Positions 28,534 to 37,346 of a DNA stretch of 64,000 bases are shown one piece after another. Source of the DNA: Clostridiales bacterium. GTDB taxonomy: Bacteria > Bacillota > Clostridia > Oscillospirales > Oscillospiraceae. The stretch covers positions 1 through 64,000 of the forward strand of contig JALFRA010000013.1 in NCBI GenBank assembly GCA_022785125.1. Direction: 5' to 3'. The notes beneath the pieces were generated by a model that made no database searches, had not been told where the DNA came from, and worked only from the letters and a program-made list of their open reading frames with translations. The translations under genes and the position numbers were made by a program. Within the stretch, counting starts at the first letter, position 1, and each line of letters starts with the position of its first letter.

Positions 28534-28706
28534 ACCTGAGATCACCTCAAAAAACAATGGATTTGCCTGTTCGCCGGGCGGACAGTCCGCACCGGGGCGT
28601 ATTCTAAAATCATTATAGCAAAACAGTCGGGAAAATGCACCGAAATTTTGAAAAAATCCCGTCTTTTTTTCCAACTTGGGCCCCTTGCACAAGGAAAGAG
28701 CGGTCT

Positions 28707-29219
28707 TTACCCTTTCTTTACCGCGTTTCCACCGAAGGCGGGCCGGGGCAGACATGCCGTCCGGTACAGGGCGGTCCGCCGCCAGATACCCAGCACCTCC
28801 GCCGTGGCGCACAGCTTGTCGGCCAGGCACACCGCCGCCGCCGTCCGGCTGCGGGGGGCCCTGGAGGCCAGAGGCCACATATGGGCCAGGATGCCGTTCT
28901 CCTCCTCCCGGCTCAAACCTCCGCACAGATCCCTGGCATTGCGCTCCGCCGCCAGAGGATGGGCAAAGCACTGTTTATAGGAGGGCAGGCTTTTAGGGTC
29001 GTACAGATACAGATCATGGAGCAGTCCCGCCCGGGCCGCCGCCCGTCCGTCCCGCCCCCACCGCCGGGCCAGGCGGAAGGCCACATAGGACACGAACAGG
29101 CTGTGCTCAAAACAGGACACCCCCGGATGATGACGGATCTCCTTCATGGCCTGCACCGGCTGGGACACCAGCAGCTCCCCCACGCAGTCCAGATAGGCCG
29201 CCCAGTGTTCTTCCCGCAC
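28707..29219 (-). CDS. HD-domain phosphohydrolase
   Basis: 170 residues from a GTG at 29219 with AGGAGG 9 bases upstream. Metal-ligand pattern H (FEHSLFVSYV), HD (AGLLHDLYLYD), H (ILAHMWPL) and D (CLADKLCATAEV) places it in the HD superfamily of phosphohydrolases; the substrate is not known. Stands between glmU (same strand, 173-base gap) and the divergent thiolase operon. Confidence 0.82.
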   Translation of the reverse strand: MREEHWAAYLDCVGELLVSQPVQAMKEIRHHPGVSCFEHSLFVSYVAFRLARRWGRDGRAAARAGLLHDLYLYDPKSLPSYKQCFAHPLAAERNARDLCGGLSREEENGILAHMWPLASRAPRSRTAAAVCLADKLCATAEVLGIWRRTALYRTACLPRPAFGGNAVKKG

Positions 29220-29357
29220 AATACCATACCTCCTCTCCGGTCTTGCTCCCCCCTTATTATATCCCCCCGCACCCCGGCCCGCAACCCTATCCTGCCTCTG
29301 CTGCGCTGGTACAAACTGGCTGGCCGCCCCTCCCGCTTGCTTGCTCACTTTCCACAG

Positions 29358-29386
29358 TTGATTTTTAGAAATAGCGGGGGTATAAT
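29358..29386 (+). promoter_or_regulatory. Promoter of the thiolase-CoA-transferase operon
   Basis: -35 TTGATT (29358-29363), 17-base spacer, -10 TATAAT (29381-29386); the start codon is 54 bases further. Confidence 0.8.
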
Positions 29387-29439
29387 GAAACGAAGGGTTT
29401 ATTAGGGGAGAAATTGAAATTATCTGGAGGTCATTCACA

Positions 29440-30699
29440 ATGAAAGAAGTCTACGTAGTCAACTGCTGCCGTACTGCTGTCGGCTCCTTCGGGGGCAGCC
29501 TGAAGGACACTCCCGCCACCGATCTGGGCGCCGTTGTGGTCAAGGAGGCCCTGAACCGCTCCGGCCTGAAGCCTGAGCAGGTGGACGAGCTGATGTTTGG
29601 CTGTATCCTCACCGCCGCCCAGGGCCAGAACCCCGCCCGTCAGGTGGGCGTGAAGGCCGGCCTGCCCTACTCCGTGCCCGCCTACACCGTGGGTATGGTG
29701 TGCGGCTCCGGCATGAAGAGCGTCATCGAGGGCGCCCGCGCCATCCTGGCCGGCGACGCCGACGTGATCGTGGCCGGCGGCACCGAGAATATGTCCGCCG
29801 CTCCCTACGCTCTGCCCGCTGAGCGCTGGGGCGCCCGCATGGGCGACAAGAAGGTCGTGGACACCATGATCAAGGACGGCCTGTGGGACGCTTACAACAA
29901 CTACCACATGGGCACCACCGCTGAGAACATCGCCGACGTGTGGGGCATCACCCGCGAGGAGATGGACGCCTTCGCCGTGTCCTCTCAGAACAAGACCGAG
30001 GCCGCCCAGGCCGCCGGCAAGTTCGCCGACGAGATCGTGCCCGTCATGATCAAGAAGAAGAAGGAAATGGTGGAGTTCAAGGTGGATGAGTTCCCCAAGG
30101 CCGGCGTCACCATGGAATCCGTGGCCAAGCTGCGCGGCGCCTTCCCCGTGGGTCCCGAGGGCGTGGAGGACGAGATCGTCCACACCTTTGAGGTCACCCA
30201 GGTCCACACCGACGACGCCAAGCAGCACGTCCAGCGGGTCACCGCCGCCAACGCCTCCGGCATCAACGACGGCGCCGCCGCCATCGTGCTGGCCTCCGGC
30301 GAGGCTGTGGAGAAGTACGGCCTGAAGCCCATGGCCAAGCTGATCGGCTGGGGCCAGGGGGGCGTGGATCCCAAGATCATGGGCGTGGGCCCCGTGCCCG
30401 CCTCCCGCAACGCCATGGCCAAGGCCGGCGTGACCATCGAGGACATCGACCTGGTGGAGGCCAACGAGGCCTTTGCCGCTCAGTCCATCGCCGTGGCCCG
30501 TGAGCTGGGCTTCGACATGGAGAAGGTCAACGTCAACGGCGGCGCCATCTCCATCGGCCACCCCGTGGGCGCTTCCGGCGCCCGCATCATCGTCACCCTG
30601 CTGCACGAGATGGCCAAGCGCGACGACGCCAAGAAGGGTCTGGCCACCCTGTGCATCGGCGGCGGCATGGGTGTCGCCACCATTTTCGAGAAGTGCTGA
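29440..30699 (+). CDS. Acetyl-CoA C-acetyltransferase (thiolase) with an extra insert
   Basis: 419 residues. Condenses two acetyl-CoA to acetoacetyl-CoA, the entry step to butyrate. Catalytic residues: Cys88 in GMVCGSG, His374 in SIGHPVGASGARI, Cys405 in TLCIGGGMG. Compared with clostridial ThlA (about 392) there is an additional stretch at about residues 236-268 (PVGPEGVEDEIVHTFEV...HVQRVTAAN) between LRGAF and ASGINDGAA. Codons are almost uniformly GCC/GAC/AAG/CTG, a sign of strong expression. First gene of a three-gene operon with the CoA-transferase; RBS GGAGG. Confidence 0.95.
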   Translation: MKEVYVVNCCRTAVGSFGGSLKDTPATDLGAVVVKEALNRSGLKPEQVDELMFGCILTAAQGQNPARQVGVKAGLPYSVPAYTVGMVCGSGMKSVIEGARAILAGDADVIVAGGTENMSAAPYALPAERWGARMGDKKVVDTMIKDGLWDAYNNYHMGTTAENIADVWGITREEMDAFAVSSQNKTEAAQAAGKFADEIVPVMIKKKKEMVEFKVDEFPKAGVTMESVAKLRGAFPVGPEGVEDEIVHTFEVTQVHTDDAKQHVQRVTAANASGINDGAAAIVLASGEAVEKYGLKPMAKLIGWGQGGVDPKIMGVGPVPASRNAMAKAGVTIEDIDLVEANEAFAAQSIAVARELGFDMEKVNVNGGAISIGHPVGASGARIIVTLLHEMAKRDDAKKGLATLCIGGGMGVATIFEKC

Positions 30700-30715
30700 T
30701 CCATCCGTAACTTCA

Positions 30716-30750
30716 AACCGGAGGGCTGTTTACCGGCCCTCCGGCTTGAA
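30716..30750 (+). promoter_or_regulatory. Intra-operon stem-loop
   Basis: CCGGAGGGC / GCCCTCCGG hairpin in the 79-base gap between thiolase and CoA-transferase genes, with extra pairing outside (TTCAA / TTGAA). No T-run, so more likely an RNA-stability or partial attenuation structure than a full terminator. Confidence 0.5.
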
Positions 30751-30778
30751 AATAATGTGATTTAAGGAGGACACTCCA

Positions 30779-31468
30779 ATGGCCAAGTTTGTCACTGTGG
30801 AAGAGGCTGTGGCCCTCATCCCTGACGGCGCCACCATCATGGTAGGCGGCTTCATGGGCTGCGGTACCGCCCACAAGATCATCGACGCCCTGTCCAAGTC
30901 CGGCAAGGGCAACTTTACCATCATCTCCAACGACGGCTCCATGCCCGGCGGCCCTCTGGGTGAGGACTACTATGGCGTGGCCAAGCTGATCCACAACCGG
31001 CAGGTCAAGCACCTGATCGCCACCCATGTGGGTCTGAACCCCGAGGTTGCCCTGCTGATGAACGAGGGCACCATGAAGGTGGACCTGATCCCCCAGGGCT
31101 CCCTGGCCGAGATGATCCGCGCCAACGGCGCCGGCCTGGGCGGCGTGCTCACCCCCACCGGCGTGGGCACCATCGTGGAGGACAACAAGGATTTCTGCCT
31201 GGGTAAGCAGACCATCGAGGGCCGCGACTACCTGCTGATGAAGACCGTCCACGCCGACGTGGCCATCATCTGCGGCAACAAGATCGACAAGGCCGGCAAC
31301 GTGTGGTACAAGGGCACCACCCGCAACTTCAACCTGCCCATGGCCACCGCCGCCGATCTGGTCATCGCCGAGGCCGACCATGTGGTGGAGATCGGCGAGA
31401 TCGAGCCCGAGAACGTGCACACCTACGGCGTGTTCGTGGACTACGTTGTGGATGGAGGGAAAGCGTAA
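30779..31468 (+). CDS. atoD: Acetoacetate/butyrate CoA-transferase, alpha subunit
   Basis: 229 residues of the 3-oxoacid CoA-transferase subunit A family: GATIMVGGFMGCGTAHKIIDAL, NDGSMPGGPLGEDYYGVAKLIHNRQVKHLIATHVGLNP, EMIRANGAGLGGVLTPTGVGT. Together with the next gene it exchanges CoA between acetoacetate and a short-chain acyl group. Strong RBS (AGGAGGA). Ends with a one-base overlap to the beta subunit. Confidence 0.93.
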   Translation: MAKFVTVEEAVALIPDGATIMVGGFMGCGTAHKIIDALSKSGKGNFTIISNDGSMPGGPLGEDYYGVAKLIHNRQVKHLIATHVGLNPEVALLMNEGTMKVDLIPQGSLAEMIRANGAGLGGVLTPTGVGTIVEDNKDFCLGKQTIEGRDYLLMKTVHADVAIICGNKIDKAGNVWYKGTTRNFNLPMATAADLVIAEADHVVEIGEIEPENVHTYGVFVDYVVDGGKA

Positions 31469-32124
31469 TGGAAAAGTCTGAGATCAAGGGCTTTATCGCC
31501 AAGCGTGTCGCCAAGGAACTGAAGGACGGCGACGTGGTCAACCTGGGCATCGGCCTGCCCACTCTGGTCCCCCACTACCTGCCCGAGGGCGTGAAGGTGA
31601 CCCTCCAGTCCGAGAACGGCATCGTGGGTACCGGCACCGTCAATGACGAGAACAAGGATCCCCTGTACGTCACCGACGCCGGCGGCGCTCCCGCCGCTGT
31701 GGCCCCCGGCGGCGCTTTCATCGACTCCTGCTCCTCCTTCGGCCTGATCCGCGGCGGCCATGTGGACGCCACCATTCTGGGCGGCCTGGAGGTGGACGAG
31801 GAGGGCTCTCTGTCCAACTGGATCATCCCCGGCAAGAAAGTGCCCGGCATGGGCGGCGCCATGGACCTGCTGGTGGGCGCCAAGCACGTCATCGTCGCCA
31901 TGGAGCACACCGCCAAGGGCAATCCCAAGATCCTGAAGAAGTGCCGTCTGCCCTACACCGCCGTGCACTGCATCACCAAGATCATCACCGAGATGGCCGT
32001 GATCAACGTGACCGACAAGGGTCTGGAGCTGGTGGAGTACAACCCCGAGTTCACCGTGGAGCAGATCCAGGCTGCCACCGAGGCTACCCTGATCGTCTCC
32101 CCCGACCTGAAGCCCATGTGCTGA
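31468..32124 (+). CDS. atoA: Acetoacetate/butyrate CoA-transferase, beta subunit
   Basis: 218 residues. Catalytic glutamate in LQSENGIVGTG (Glu49), preceded by VNLGIGLPTLVPHYLP and followed by GGHVDATILGGLEVDEEGSLSNWIIPGKKVPGMGGAMDL. Start ATG shares one base with the alpha-subunit stop (TAATG). In lysine- or sugar-fermenting relatives this enzyme releases butyrate or forms butyryl-CoA from acetoacetyl-CoA; which direction applies here is not visible. Confidence 0.94.
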   Translation: MEKSEIKGFIAKRVAKELKDGDVVNLGIGLPTLVPHYLPEGVKVTLQSENGIVGTGTVNDENKDPLYVTDAGGAPAAVAPGGAFIDSCSSFGLIRGGHVDATILGGLEVDEEGSLSNWIIPGKKVPGMGGAMDLLVGAKHVIVAMEHTAKGNPKILKKCRLPYTAVHCITKIITEMAVINVTDKGLELVEYNPEFTVEQIQAATEATLIVSPDLKPMC

Positions 32125-32145
32125 TCGGCTTAACGCCACATACAG

Positions 32146-32176
32146 ACGTCCCGCGGGAAACCGCGGGGCGTTTTTT
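32146..32176 (+). terminator. Terminator of the thiolase operon
   Basis: Stem CGTCCCGCGG / CCGCGGGGCG followed by TTTTTT. Confidence 0.85.
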
Positions 32177-32279
32177 ATATCCCGCCCGCCGTTTGCCGCA
32201 GAGATACGCTCCGGCCCGCCCGCGCCGAAAACCGGAAGAAAAACGTCACACTTTTTTAAGGATTTCCCCCTGCCCCTGC

Positions 32280-32313
32280 GTGTATACTAACTGTATTAAG
32301 ATGTGTCATACAC
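32280..32313 (+). promoter_or_regulatory. Candidate operator of the YtrA-type repressor
   Basis: Dyad GTGTAT (32280-32285) ... ATACAC (32308-32313) around a possible -10 (TATACT) ahead of the repressor gene. GntR/YtrA repressors usually bind such dyads in their own promoter; no clear -35 was found. Confidence 0.4.
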
Positions 32314-32334
32314 TTCCAGAAAGGAGATGCCAGG

Positions 32335-32724
32335 ATGATCCAGCTCAATTACCGGGACGCCCGGCCCATCTACGAACAGGTGAAGGATGGACTGCGGCAC
32401 CTGGTTGTGACGGGGGCCCTCCAGGCCGGGGACAAACTGCCATCGGTGCGGGCATTGGCCACGTCGCTGGCCATCAACCCCAACACCATCCAGCGGGCCT
32501 ACGAGTCCCTGGAGCGGGAGGGCTATCTGTATACCGTGGCGGGCAAGGGCTCCTTTGCGGCTCCCCAGGCCGACGTAAATGCCGACCGGCGGGAGCGGCT
32601 GCTGAAGGACTTTGACTCCTCTGCCGCGGAACTGCTGTTTTTGGGCATGACGGCGGGGGAGCTGGCCCGCCGTCTGGACGAGGCCGCCGCCCGCCAGGCG
32701 GTGAGAGAGGAGAGGAAACCATGA
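32335..32724 (+). CDS. GntR-family repressor, YtrA subfamily
   Basis: 129 residues. Winged helix: PIYEQVKDGLRHLVVTGALQAGDKLPSVRALATSLAINPNTIQRAYESLEREGYLYTVAGKGSFA, with the short C-terminal tail typical of YtrA. Overlaps the ABC ATPase gene by ATGA. Such regulators repress their own ABC exporter operon and respond to cell-envelope stress or an unknown ligand. RBS AAAGGAGA. Confidence 0.92.
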   Translation: MIQLNYRDARPIYEQVKDGLRHLVVTGALQAGDKLPSVRALATSLAINPNTIQRAYESLEREGYLYTVAGKGSFAAPQADVNADRRERLLKDFDSSAAELLFLGMTAGELARRLDEAAARQAVREERKP

Positions 32725-33623
32725 TCGAAGCCAAAAACGTGGTCAAGACCTTCGACGGCTTTAAAGCCCTGGACGGTCTGACCATGACGGTGCCCCAGGG
32801 CTCCATCTACGGCCTGGTGGGTCCTAACGGCGCGGGCAAGTCCACCCTGCTGCGCCACGTCACCGGGGTGTACCGGCAGGACTCCGGCTCGGTACTGCTG
32901 GACGGCAACCCCATCTACGAAAACCCCGCCGCCAAGGCCCGCATCGCCGACATTCCCGACGAGCTGTACTACTTTCTGTCCGCCTCCACCCGGGACATGA
33001 TGCGCTTTTACAGGGGCTTTTATCCCCGGTTCGACACGGCCCGGTACGAGGCGCTGAAGGACGTGTTTACCAACGTGGACGAGGGCCAGCCCATCCGCCG
33101 CCTGTCCAAGGGGATGCAGAAGCAGTCCGCCTTCTGGGTGGCTCTGTGCTGCCGGCCGGAGGTGCTGGTGCTGGACGAACCGGTGGACGGCCTGGACCCG
33201 GTGATGCGCCGCCAGGTGTGGTCCCTGCTCATGGGGGACGTGGCCGAGCAGGGTACCACCGTGCTGGTGTCCTCCCATAACCTGCGGGAGCTGGAAGACG
33301 TATGCGACCATGTGGGCATCCTCTCCCACGGCAAGGTGCTCATTGAACGCTCCCTGTCCGATTTGCAGGAGAACGTGGTGAAAATGCAGATCGTGTTTCA
33401 GGAGCGGGAGATGCCCAAGCTGCCGGAGGATCTGGAGGTGCTCCATGTGTCCCAGGTGGGCCGCATCCATACCCTCATCATCCGGGGCAATTCCACCGAC
33501 GTGACCAACCGTCTGGCGGTGTACGCTCCCATTCTGATGGAAGCTCTGCCCCTTACCCTGGAGGAGATCTTTATTTATGAGTTGGGAGGTGAGGACTATG
33601 GGGTCCGGGACATCGTACTTTAA
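32721..33623 (+). CDS. ABC transporter ATP-binding protein
   Basis: 300 residues. Walker A VGPNGAGKST, Q-loop region absent of obvious change, signature LSKGMQKQ, Walker B VLVLDEPVDGLDP, H-loop VSSHNLRELEDV. Pairs with the downstream membrane protein; the last 26 bases overlap it. Probably an exporter or mechanosensing system of the YtrB/EcsA type. Confidence 0.95.
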   Translation: MIEAKNVVKTFDGFKALDGLTMTVPQGSIYGLVGPNGAGKSTLLRHVTGVYRQDSGSVLLDGNPIYENPAAKARIADIPDELYYFLSASTRDMMRFYRGFYPRFDTARYEALKDVFTNVDEGQPIRRLSKGMQKQSAFWVALCCRPEVLVLDEPVDGLDPVMRRQVWSLLMGDVAEQGTTVLVSSHNLRELEDVCDHVGILSHGKVLIERSLSDLQENVVKMQIVFQEREMPKLPEDLEVLHVSQVGRIHTLIIRGNSTDVTNRLAVYAPILMEALPLTLEEIFIYELGGEDYGVRDIVL

Positions 33624-35499
33624 TATGACCCTCTTCCGCAAAAATCTGGCCCGGTTCTGGCCCATCTGGGGTCTGTACGCCCTGATCTGGGCGGTACTGC
33701 TGCCGGTAGGGGTGCTGCTGCGCCGGGACGGCTGGGACAAGGGCCTGGCCCGGGAGTTCCCCCTGCACCTGCTGTACCACAGCGGAAACATGGCCCTGGT
33801 GCTGGCCTTCCTCTTTGGCATCCTGTGCGCCATGGCGGTGTTCTCCTACCTCTACTCCTCCCGCTCGGTGGGGATGCTCCACGCCCTGCCCATGCGGCGG
33901 GAGGGCCTGTTCCTCACCAACTATCTGTCCGGTCTGGCCTTTCTGTGGGTCCCCAATTTCGGGGTCTTCCTGCTGGCTCTGATGGCAGAGGCCCTCAACG
34001 GCAAAGTGGTGTTCAGTTCCCTGTTCACCTGGCTGGTGGTCGCCTGCCTTTTGTGCCTGTTCTTTTACTCCTTTGCCGTGTTCTGCGCCATGTTCACCGG
34101 CCATATTCTGGCCCTGCCCGCCTTCTACCTGATCCTCAATTTTCTGGCCTCGTTCCTTACCTACCTGGTGGAGGGCATTGCCCGGGAATTTCTCTTCGGC
34201 TTCACCGGCGCGGTGTGGGCGGAGGAGTGGGCCATGTGGTTCACTCCCGCCCTCAAGCTGCTGCGATGCACCGGCCTGGACTACTCCACCAGCACTGTCC
34301 GGTACTGCGGCCTGGGTCTGGTAGTCCTTTACGCCCTCATCGGCCTGCTGCTGGCGGGCATTGCCCTGGCGGTCTACTGCCGCCGCCAGCTGGAGCGGGC
34401 GGGGGACGTGATCAGCGTGGGCTGGGTGCGCCCGGTGTTCCGCTACGGCATGGCCCTGTGCTGCGCCATCACCCTGGGCGCCTTTTTCTACTCCATCTTC
34501 TACACCCTGCTGCCCCGGGGCGCCTGGACCCTGTTGGGCTGGATGCTGCTGTGGGGGGCCTTTGGCTGCTTCATCGCGGAAATGTTGTTGAAAAAGCGGT
34601 TCTGGGTGTTCAAAACCAGCTGGAAGGGCTGCGTGGTCTTTCTGGTGTGCCTGGTAGGCGCCATGGCCACCCTGGAGCTGGATCTGCTGGGCTTTGAGCA
34701 CCGGGTACCCGACGCCGCTCAGGTCAAGACGGTGGAGATCAGCGGTATCAACACCGCCCCCCGCGACAGCGGCGACTATCTGGTCTTCTCCACCTCCGAT
34801 CCCCAGACCATTGAGCAGATCACCACCCTCCACTCCTCCATCACCGGCCGCAAGGGCGAACTGGAGGCCGTGCAGGCCAGAGGGGTCAGCACCGAGTCCT
34901 GGATCAGCGACTCCAACGGGCTGGACCTGCAGGTGGAGACCAGTACCACCGTGCGCCTGTGGTATGAGCTGACCGACGGCACCGTGCTGGAGCGGCGGTA
35001 CGAACTGCCTGTTCGGCAGGAGGATCTGGAGGACGCCTCCTCCCCCGCCGCCCGGCTGTCCCAGCTCATCAACCAGCCCCAGGTGGCCAATCAGATCTAC
35101 TTCGGCTCCATCGGCCAGAAGGACCGGCTGGTGGACGCCGCTCTGGTCAACCTTTACAACCCGGAGGACAACAGCTACGGCTTTGAGTACCTGCCCGCCG
35201 ATCTGCTGAATCCCCTGCTGGAGGCCATACGGGCCGATGTTGCCGAGGGCAATCTGGGCCGCCGCTATCTGCTGGAGGACCAGGAGCGGATGGACAACTG
35301 CTGCTATGCCGACCTGGAGCTCACCTTCCGGCTGGATCAGTCCGGTACCTCCGGCGGCACCGCCCCCGCCAGCGAGGCCTCCACCTATACCGTCACCATC
35401 ACCCTGCAAAAGAGCGCCGTCCACACCATGGAGGTGCTCAGCAGCTACCCCCACGCCTTCCTCTCCCAGGCGGAGGTCAACATACAGTCCAACAGCTGA
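33598..35499 (+). CDS. ABC-2-type membrane protein with large extracytoplasmic C-terminal region
   Basis: 633 residues. Membrane helices occupy roughly residues 20-360 (FFxxLALLxxG-like blocks, e.g. MALVLAFLFGILCAMAVFSYLYSSRSVGMLHALPMRREG, typical of YtrC/ABC-2 permeases), followed by about 260 residues of beta-rich, non-membrane sequence (VKTVEISGINTAPRDSGDYLVFST...). Start ATG at 33598 chosen for GGGAGG 8 bases upstream. Partner of the preceding ATPase under the YtrA-like repressor. The substrate is unknown. Confidence 0.85.
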   Translation: MGSGTSYFNMTLFRKNLARFWPIWGLYALIWAVLLPVGVLLRRDGWDKGLAREFPLHLLYHSGNMALVLAFLFGILCAMAVFSYLYSSRSVGMLHALPMRREGLFLTNYLSGLAFLWVPNFGVFLLALMAEALNGKVVFSSLFTWLVVACLLCLFFYSFAVFCAMFTGHILALPAFYLILNFLASFLTYLVEGIAREFLFGFTGAVWAEEWAMWFTPALKLLRCTGLDYSTSTVRYCGLGLVVLYALIGLLLAGIALAVYCRRQLERAGDVISVGWVRPVFRYGMALCCAITLGAFFYSIFYTLLPRGAWTLLGWMLLWGAFGCFIAEMLLKKRFWVFKTSWKGCVVFLVCLVGAMATLELDLLGFEHRVPDAAQVKTVEISGINTAPRDSGDYLVFSTSDPQTIEQITTLHSSITGRKGELEAVQARGVSTESWISDSNGLDLQVETSTTVRLWYELTDGTVLERRYELPVRQEDLEDASSPAARLSQLINQPQVANQIYFGSIGQKDRLVDAALVNLYNPEDNSYGFEYLPADLLNPLLEAIRADVAEGNLGRRYLLEDQERMDNCCYADLELTFRLDQSGTSGGTAPASEASTYTVTITLQKSAVHTMEVLSSYPHAFLSQAEVNIQSNS

Positions 35500-35520
35500 A
35501 CCCTCCGCCGCCATCCCTTC

Positions 35521-35554
35521 AGGGGCGCGCCGTCCAAAACGACGGCGCGCCCCT
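35521..35554 (+). terminator. Terminator of the YtrA-ABC operon
   Basis: Stem AGGGGCGCGCCGTC / GACGGCGCGCCCCT followed by TTTCACTTTTT. Confidence 0.8.
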
Positions 35555-35566
35555 TTCACTTTTTAA

Positions 35567-35738
35567 AAAGCCTCGCAGAGTTTGCGCCCGCAGGCGCAAA
35601 ATAAATTCAGATCTGTTTTTTCCGGGGACATGAGCCTCGGAAAAAACACTGCTCAGCCCACAAGCGTGCGCGCTTTGCGCGTGCGACGCAGCGGGCTGCA
35701 TCCTGATCCCCAAAATGGCTTTGCCATTTTGGGGACTG
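35567..35738 (+). repeat. Modular hairpin repeat family, copy C
   Basis: GCCTCGCAGAG, hairpin 1 TTTGCGCC-CGCA-GGCGCAAA (35581-35600), ATCTG linker, hairpin 2 TTTTTTCCGGGG-ACATGAG-CCTCGGAAAAAA (35616-35646), linker CTCAGCCCACAAGCGTGCG, GC hairpin, GCAGCGGGCTGCATCC, hairpin 4 CCCCAAAATGGC-TTT-GCCATTTTGGGG (35709-35735). It fills most of the 366-base gap before the PLP enzyme gene. Confidence 0.8.
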
Positions 35739-35798
35739 CCGCGCCCTTTTGTTGCCTCTCCACAAATCCGACGACCTTTTTCCCAGTGTTGTGGGATA

Positions 35799-35828
35799 CT
35801 TTTCCTTGATTTCTCAGCGTCATGTGCT
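35799..35828 (+). promoter_or_regulatory. Promoter of the PLP enzyme - hydantoinase operon
   Basis: -35 TTGATT and -10 TATCAT with a 16-base spacer about 35 bases before the start codon. Confidence 0.5.
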
Positions 35829-35865
35829 ATCATGTTGGTAAGTATCTCGGTAAGGAGGCTTGTGT

Positions 35866-37332
35866 ATGATCGACCTGACCGTCCATCGCCAGGGCCTGGA
35901 GCATAACATCCGTATTGCCCGGGAAAACGGCGTGGTGATTCCCACCTTTGAAAATATGATCCATCCCGAGACGGTACCTCAGCCCATCCGGGACCGGCTG
36001 ACCCATGTGGGCCTGTGGGATGTGGACCCGGCCAACCTGTTCCGCATCACCTGGAAGAACCAGCCGGTACCCACCGGCGGTCTGTACCGCTCCGCCCCCA
36101 ACTACATCGAGCTGCCCCCCGCCCTCACCGGCGTGCCCGCCCGCATCCTGTGCCTGCCGGGCAAGTGGTTCCCCACTGGCTGCCACAAGGTGGGCGCCTC
36201 CTTCGGCTGTCTGGCGCCCCGTCTGGTCACCGGCCAGTTTGACGCCGCCTCCCAGAAGGCGGTGTGGCCCTCCACCGGCAACTACTGCCGGGGCGGCGCC
36301 TTCAACTCCAAGCTGCTGGGCGTCCACGGGGTGGCCATTCTCCCCGCCGGCATGAGCCAGGAGCGGTTTGACTGGCTGGCCTCCATCGACGCCGAGGTCA
36401 TCAAGACCCCCGGCTGCGAGTCCAATGTGAAGGAGATCTTCGACAAGACCAACGAGCTGAGCCGTGACCCCAACTGTATGATCTTCAACCAGTTTGCCGA
36501 GATGGGCAACCACCTGTGGCACTATAAGGTCACCGGCGCGGCGGTGGCCGAGGCCTTTGAGGACGCCAAGCGCCCCGGCGACCGGCTGGCGGGCGCCTGC
36601 TTCACCTCCGGCTCCGCCGGCACCATCGGCTGCGGCGACTACCTGAAGGAGGTCTACCCCGCCATGAAGCTGGCGGTGGGCGAGGCGGTCCAGTGCCCCA
36701 CCATCCTGAACAACGGCTTCGGCGACCACCGGGTGGAGGGCATCGGCGACAAGCACGTGCCCTGGATCCACGACGTAAAGAACACCGACATGGTGGTGGC
36801 TGTGGACGACAACGACGCCATGGCCCTGCTGCGGCTGTTCAACGAACCGGCGGGCAAGGCCCAGCTCATGGACGCCGGGGTGGACCCCCAGCTGGTGGAG
36901 CAGCTGTCCCTCATGGGCATCTCGGGCATTGCCAACGTGCTGTGCTGCATCAAGCTGGCCAAGTACTACGAGCTTACCGAGCACGATGTGGTATGCACCG
37001 TCCTCACCGACTCGGCGGATATGTACCGCTCCCGTCTGGCGGAGCTGACCGGGCAGCTGGGCGAGTACGACGCCAAAGCCGCCGCCTGGGACTTTGCCCT
37101 CCACCTGATGGGCCTGAAAACCGACTGCATGGCGGAGCTGGGCTACTACGACCGCAAGCGGGTCCACAACCTGAAGTACTACACCTGGGTGGAGCAGCAG
37201 GGCAAGACCACCGACGAGCTGGACGCCCTGTGGTACGGCACCGAGTGGGCCGACGTCCACAGCCAGGCCGACGCCCTGGATGAGCTGATCCGGGCCTTCA
37301 ACGAGGAGACCGGGGTGCTGAAGGGCCTGTAA
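35866..37332 (+). CDS. Fold-type-II PLP-dependent enzyme of uncertain specificity
   Basis: 488 residues. PLP lysine in WFPTGCHKVGASFG (K108), a GNYCRGGAFNSKLLG phosphate-binding region, and a glycine loop CFTSGSAGTIGCGDYLKE; C-terminal KYYTWVEQQGKTTDELDALW. The fold is that of cysteine synthase / threonine synthase / diaminopropionate ammonia-lyase / the 2-amino-4-ketopentanoate thiolase beta chain. It is longer than YgeX-type lyases and I cannot assign a substrate. Gene order with threonine-synthase-like protein, hydantoinase and molybdenum cofactor genes suggests a catabolic lyase. Start ATG has TAAGGAGG at ideal spacing. Confidence 0.72.
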   Translation: MIDLTVHRQGLEHNIRIARENGVVIPTFENMIHPETVPQPIRDRLTHVGLWDVDPANLFRITWKNQPVPTGGLYRSAPNYIELPPALTGVPARILCLPGKWFPTGCHKVGASFGCLAPRLVTGQFDAASQKAVWPSTGNYCRGGAFNSKLLGVHGVAILPAGMSQERFDWLASIDAEVIKTPGCESNVKEIFDKTNELSRDPNCMIFNQFAEMGNHLWHYKVTGAAVAEAFEDAKRPGDRLAGACFTSGSAGTIGCGDYLKEVYPAMKLAVGEAVQCPTILNNGFGDHRVEGIGDKHVPWIHDVKNTDMVVAVDDNDAMALLRLFNEPAGKAQLMDAGVDPQLVEQLSLMGISGIANVLCCIKLAKYYELTEHDVVCTVLTDSADMYRSRLAELTGQLGEYDAKAAAWDFALHLMGLKTDCMAELGYYDRKRVHNLKYYTWVEQQGKTTDELDALWYGTEWADVHSQADALDELIRAFNEETGVLKGL

Positions 37333-37346
37333 AAGGAGGTTCCTCC

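Noticed and set aside
30716-30750. Terminator inside the thiolase operon
   Set aside because: The hairpin is not followed by a T-run and the downstream genes have no separate promoter, so read-through is expected.
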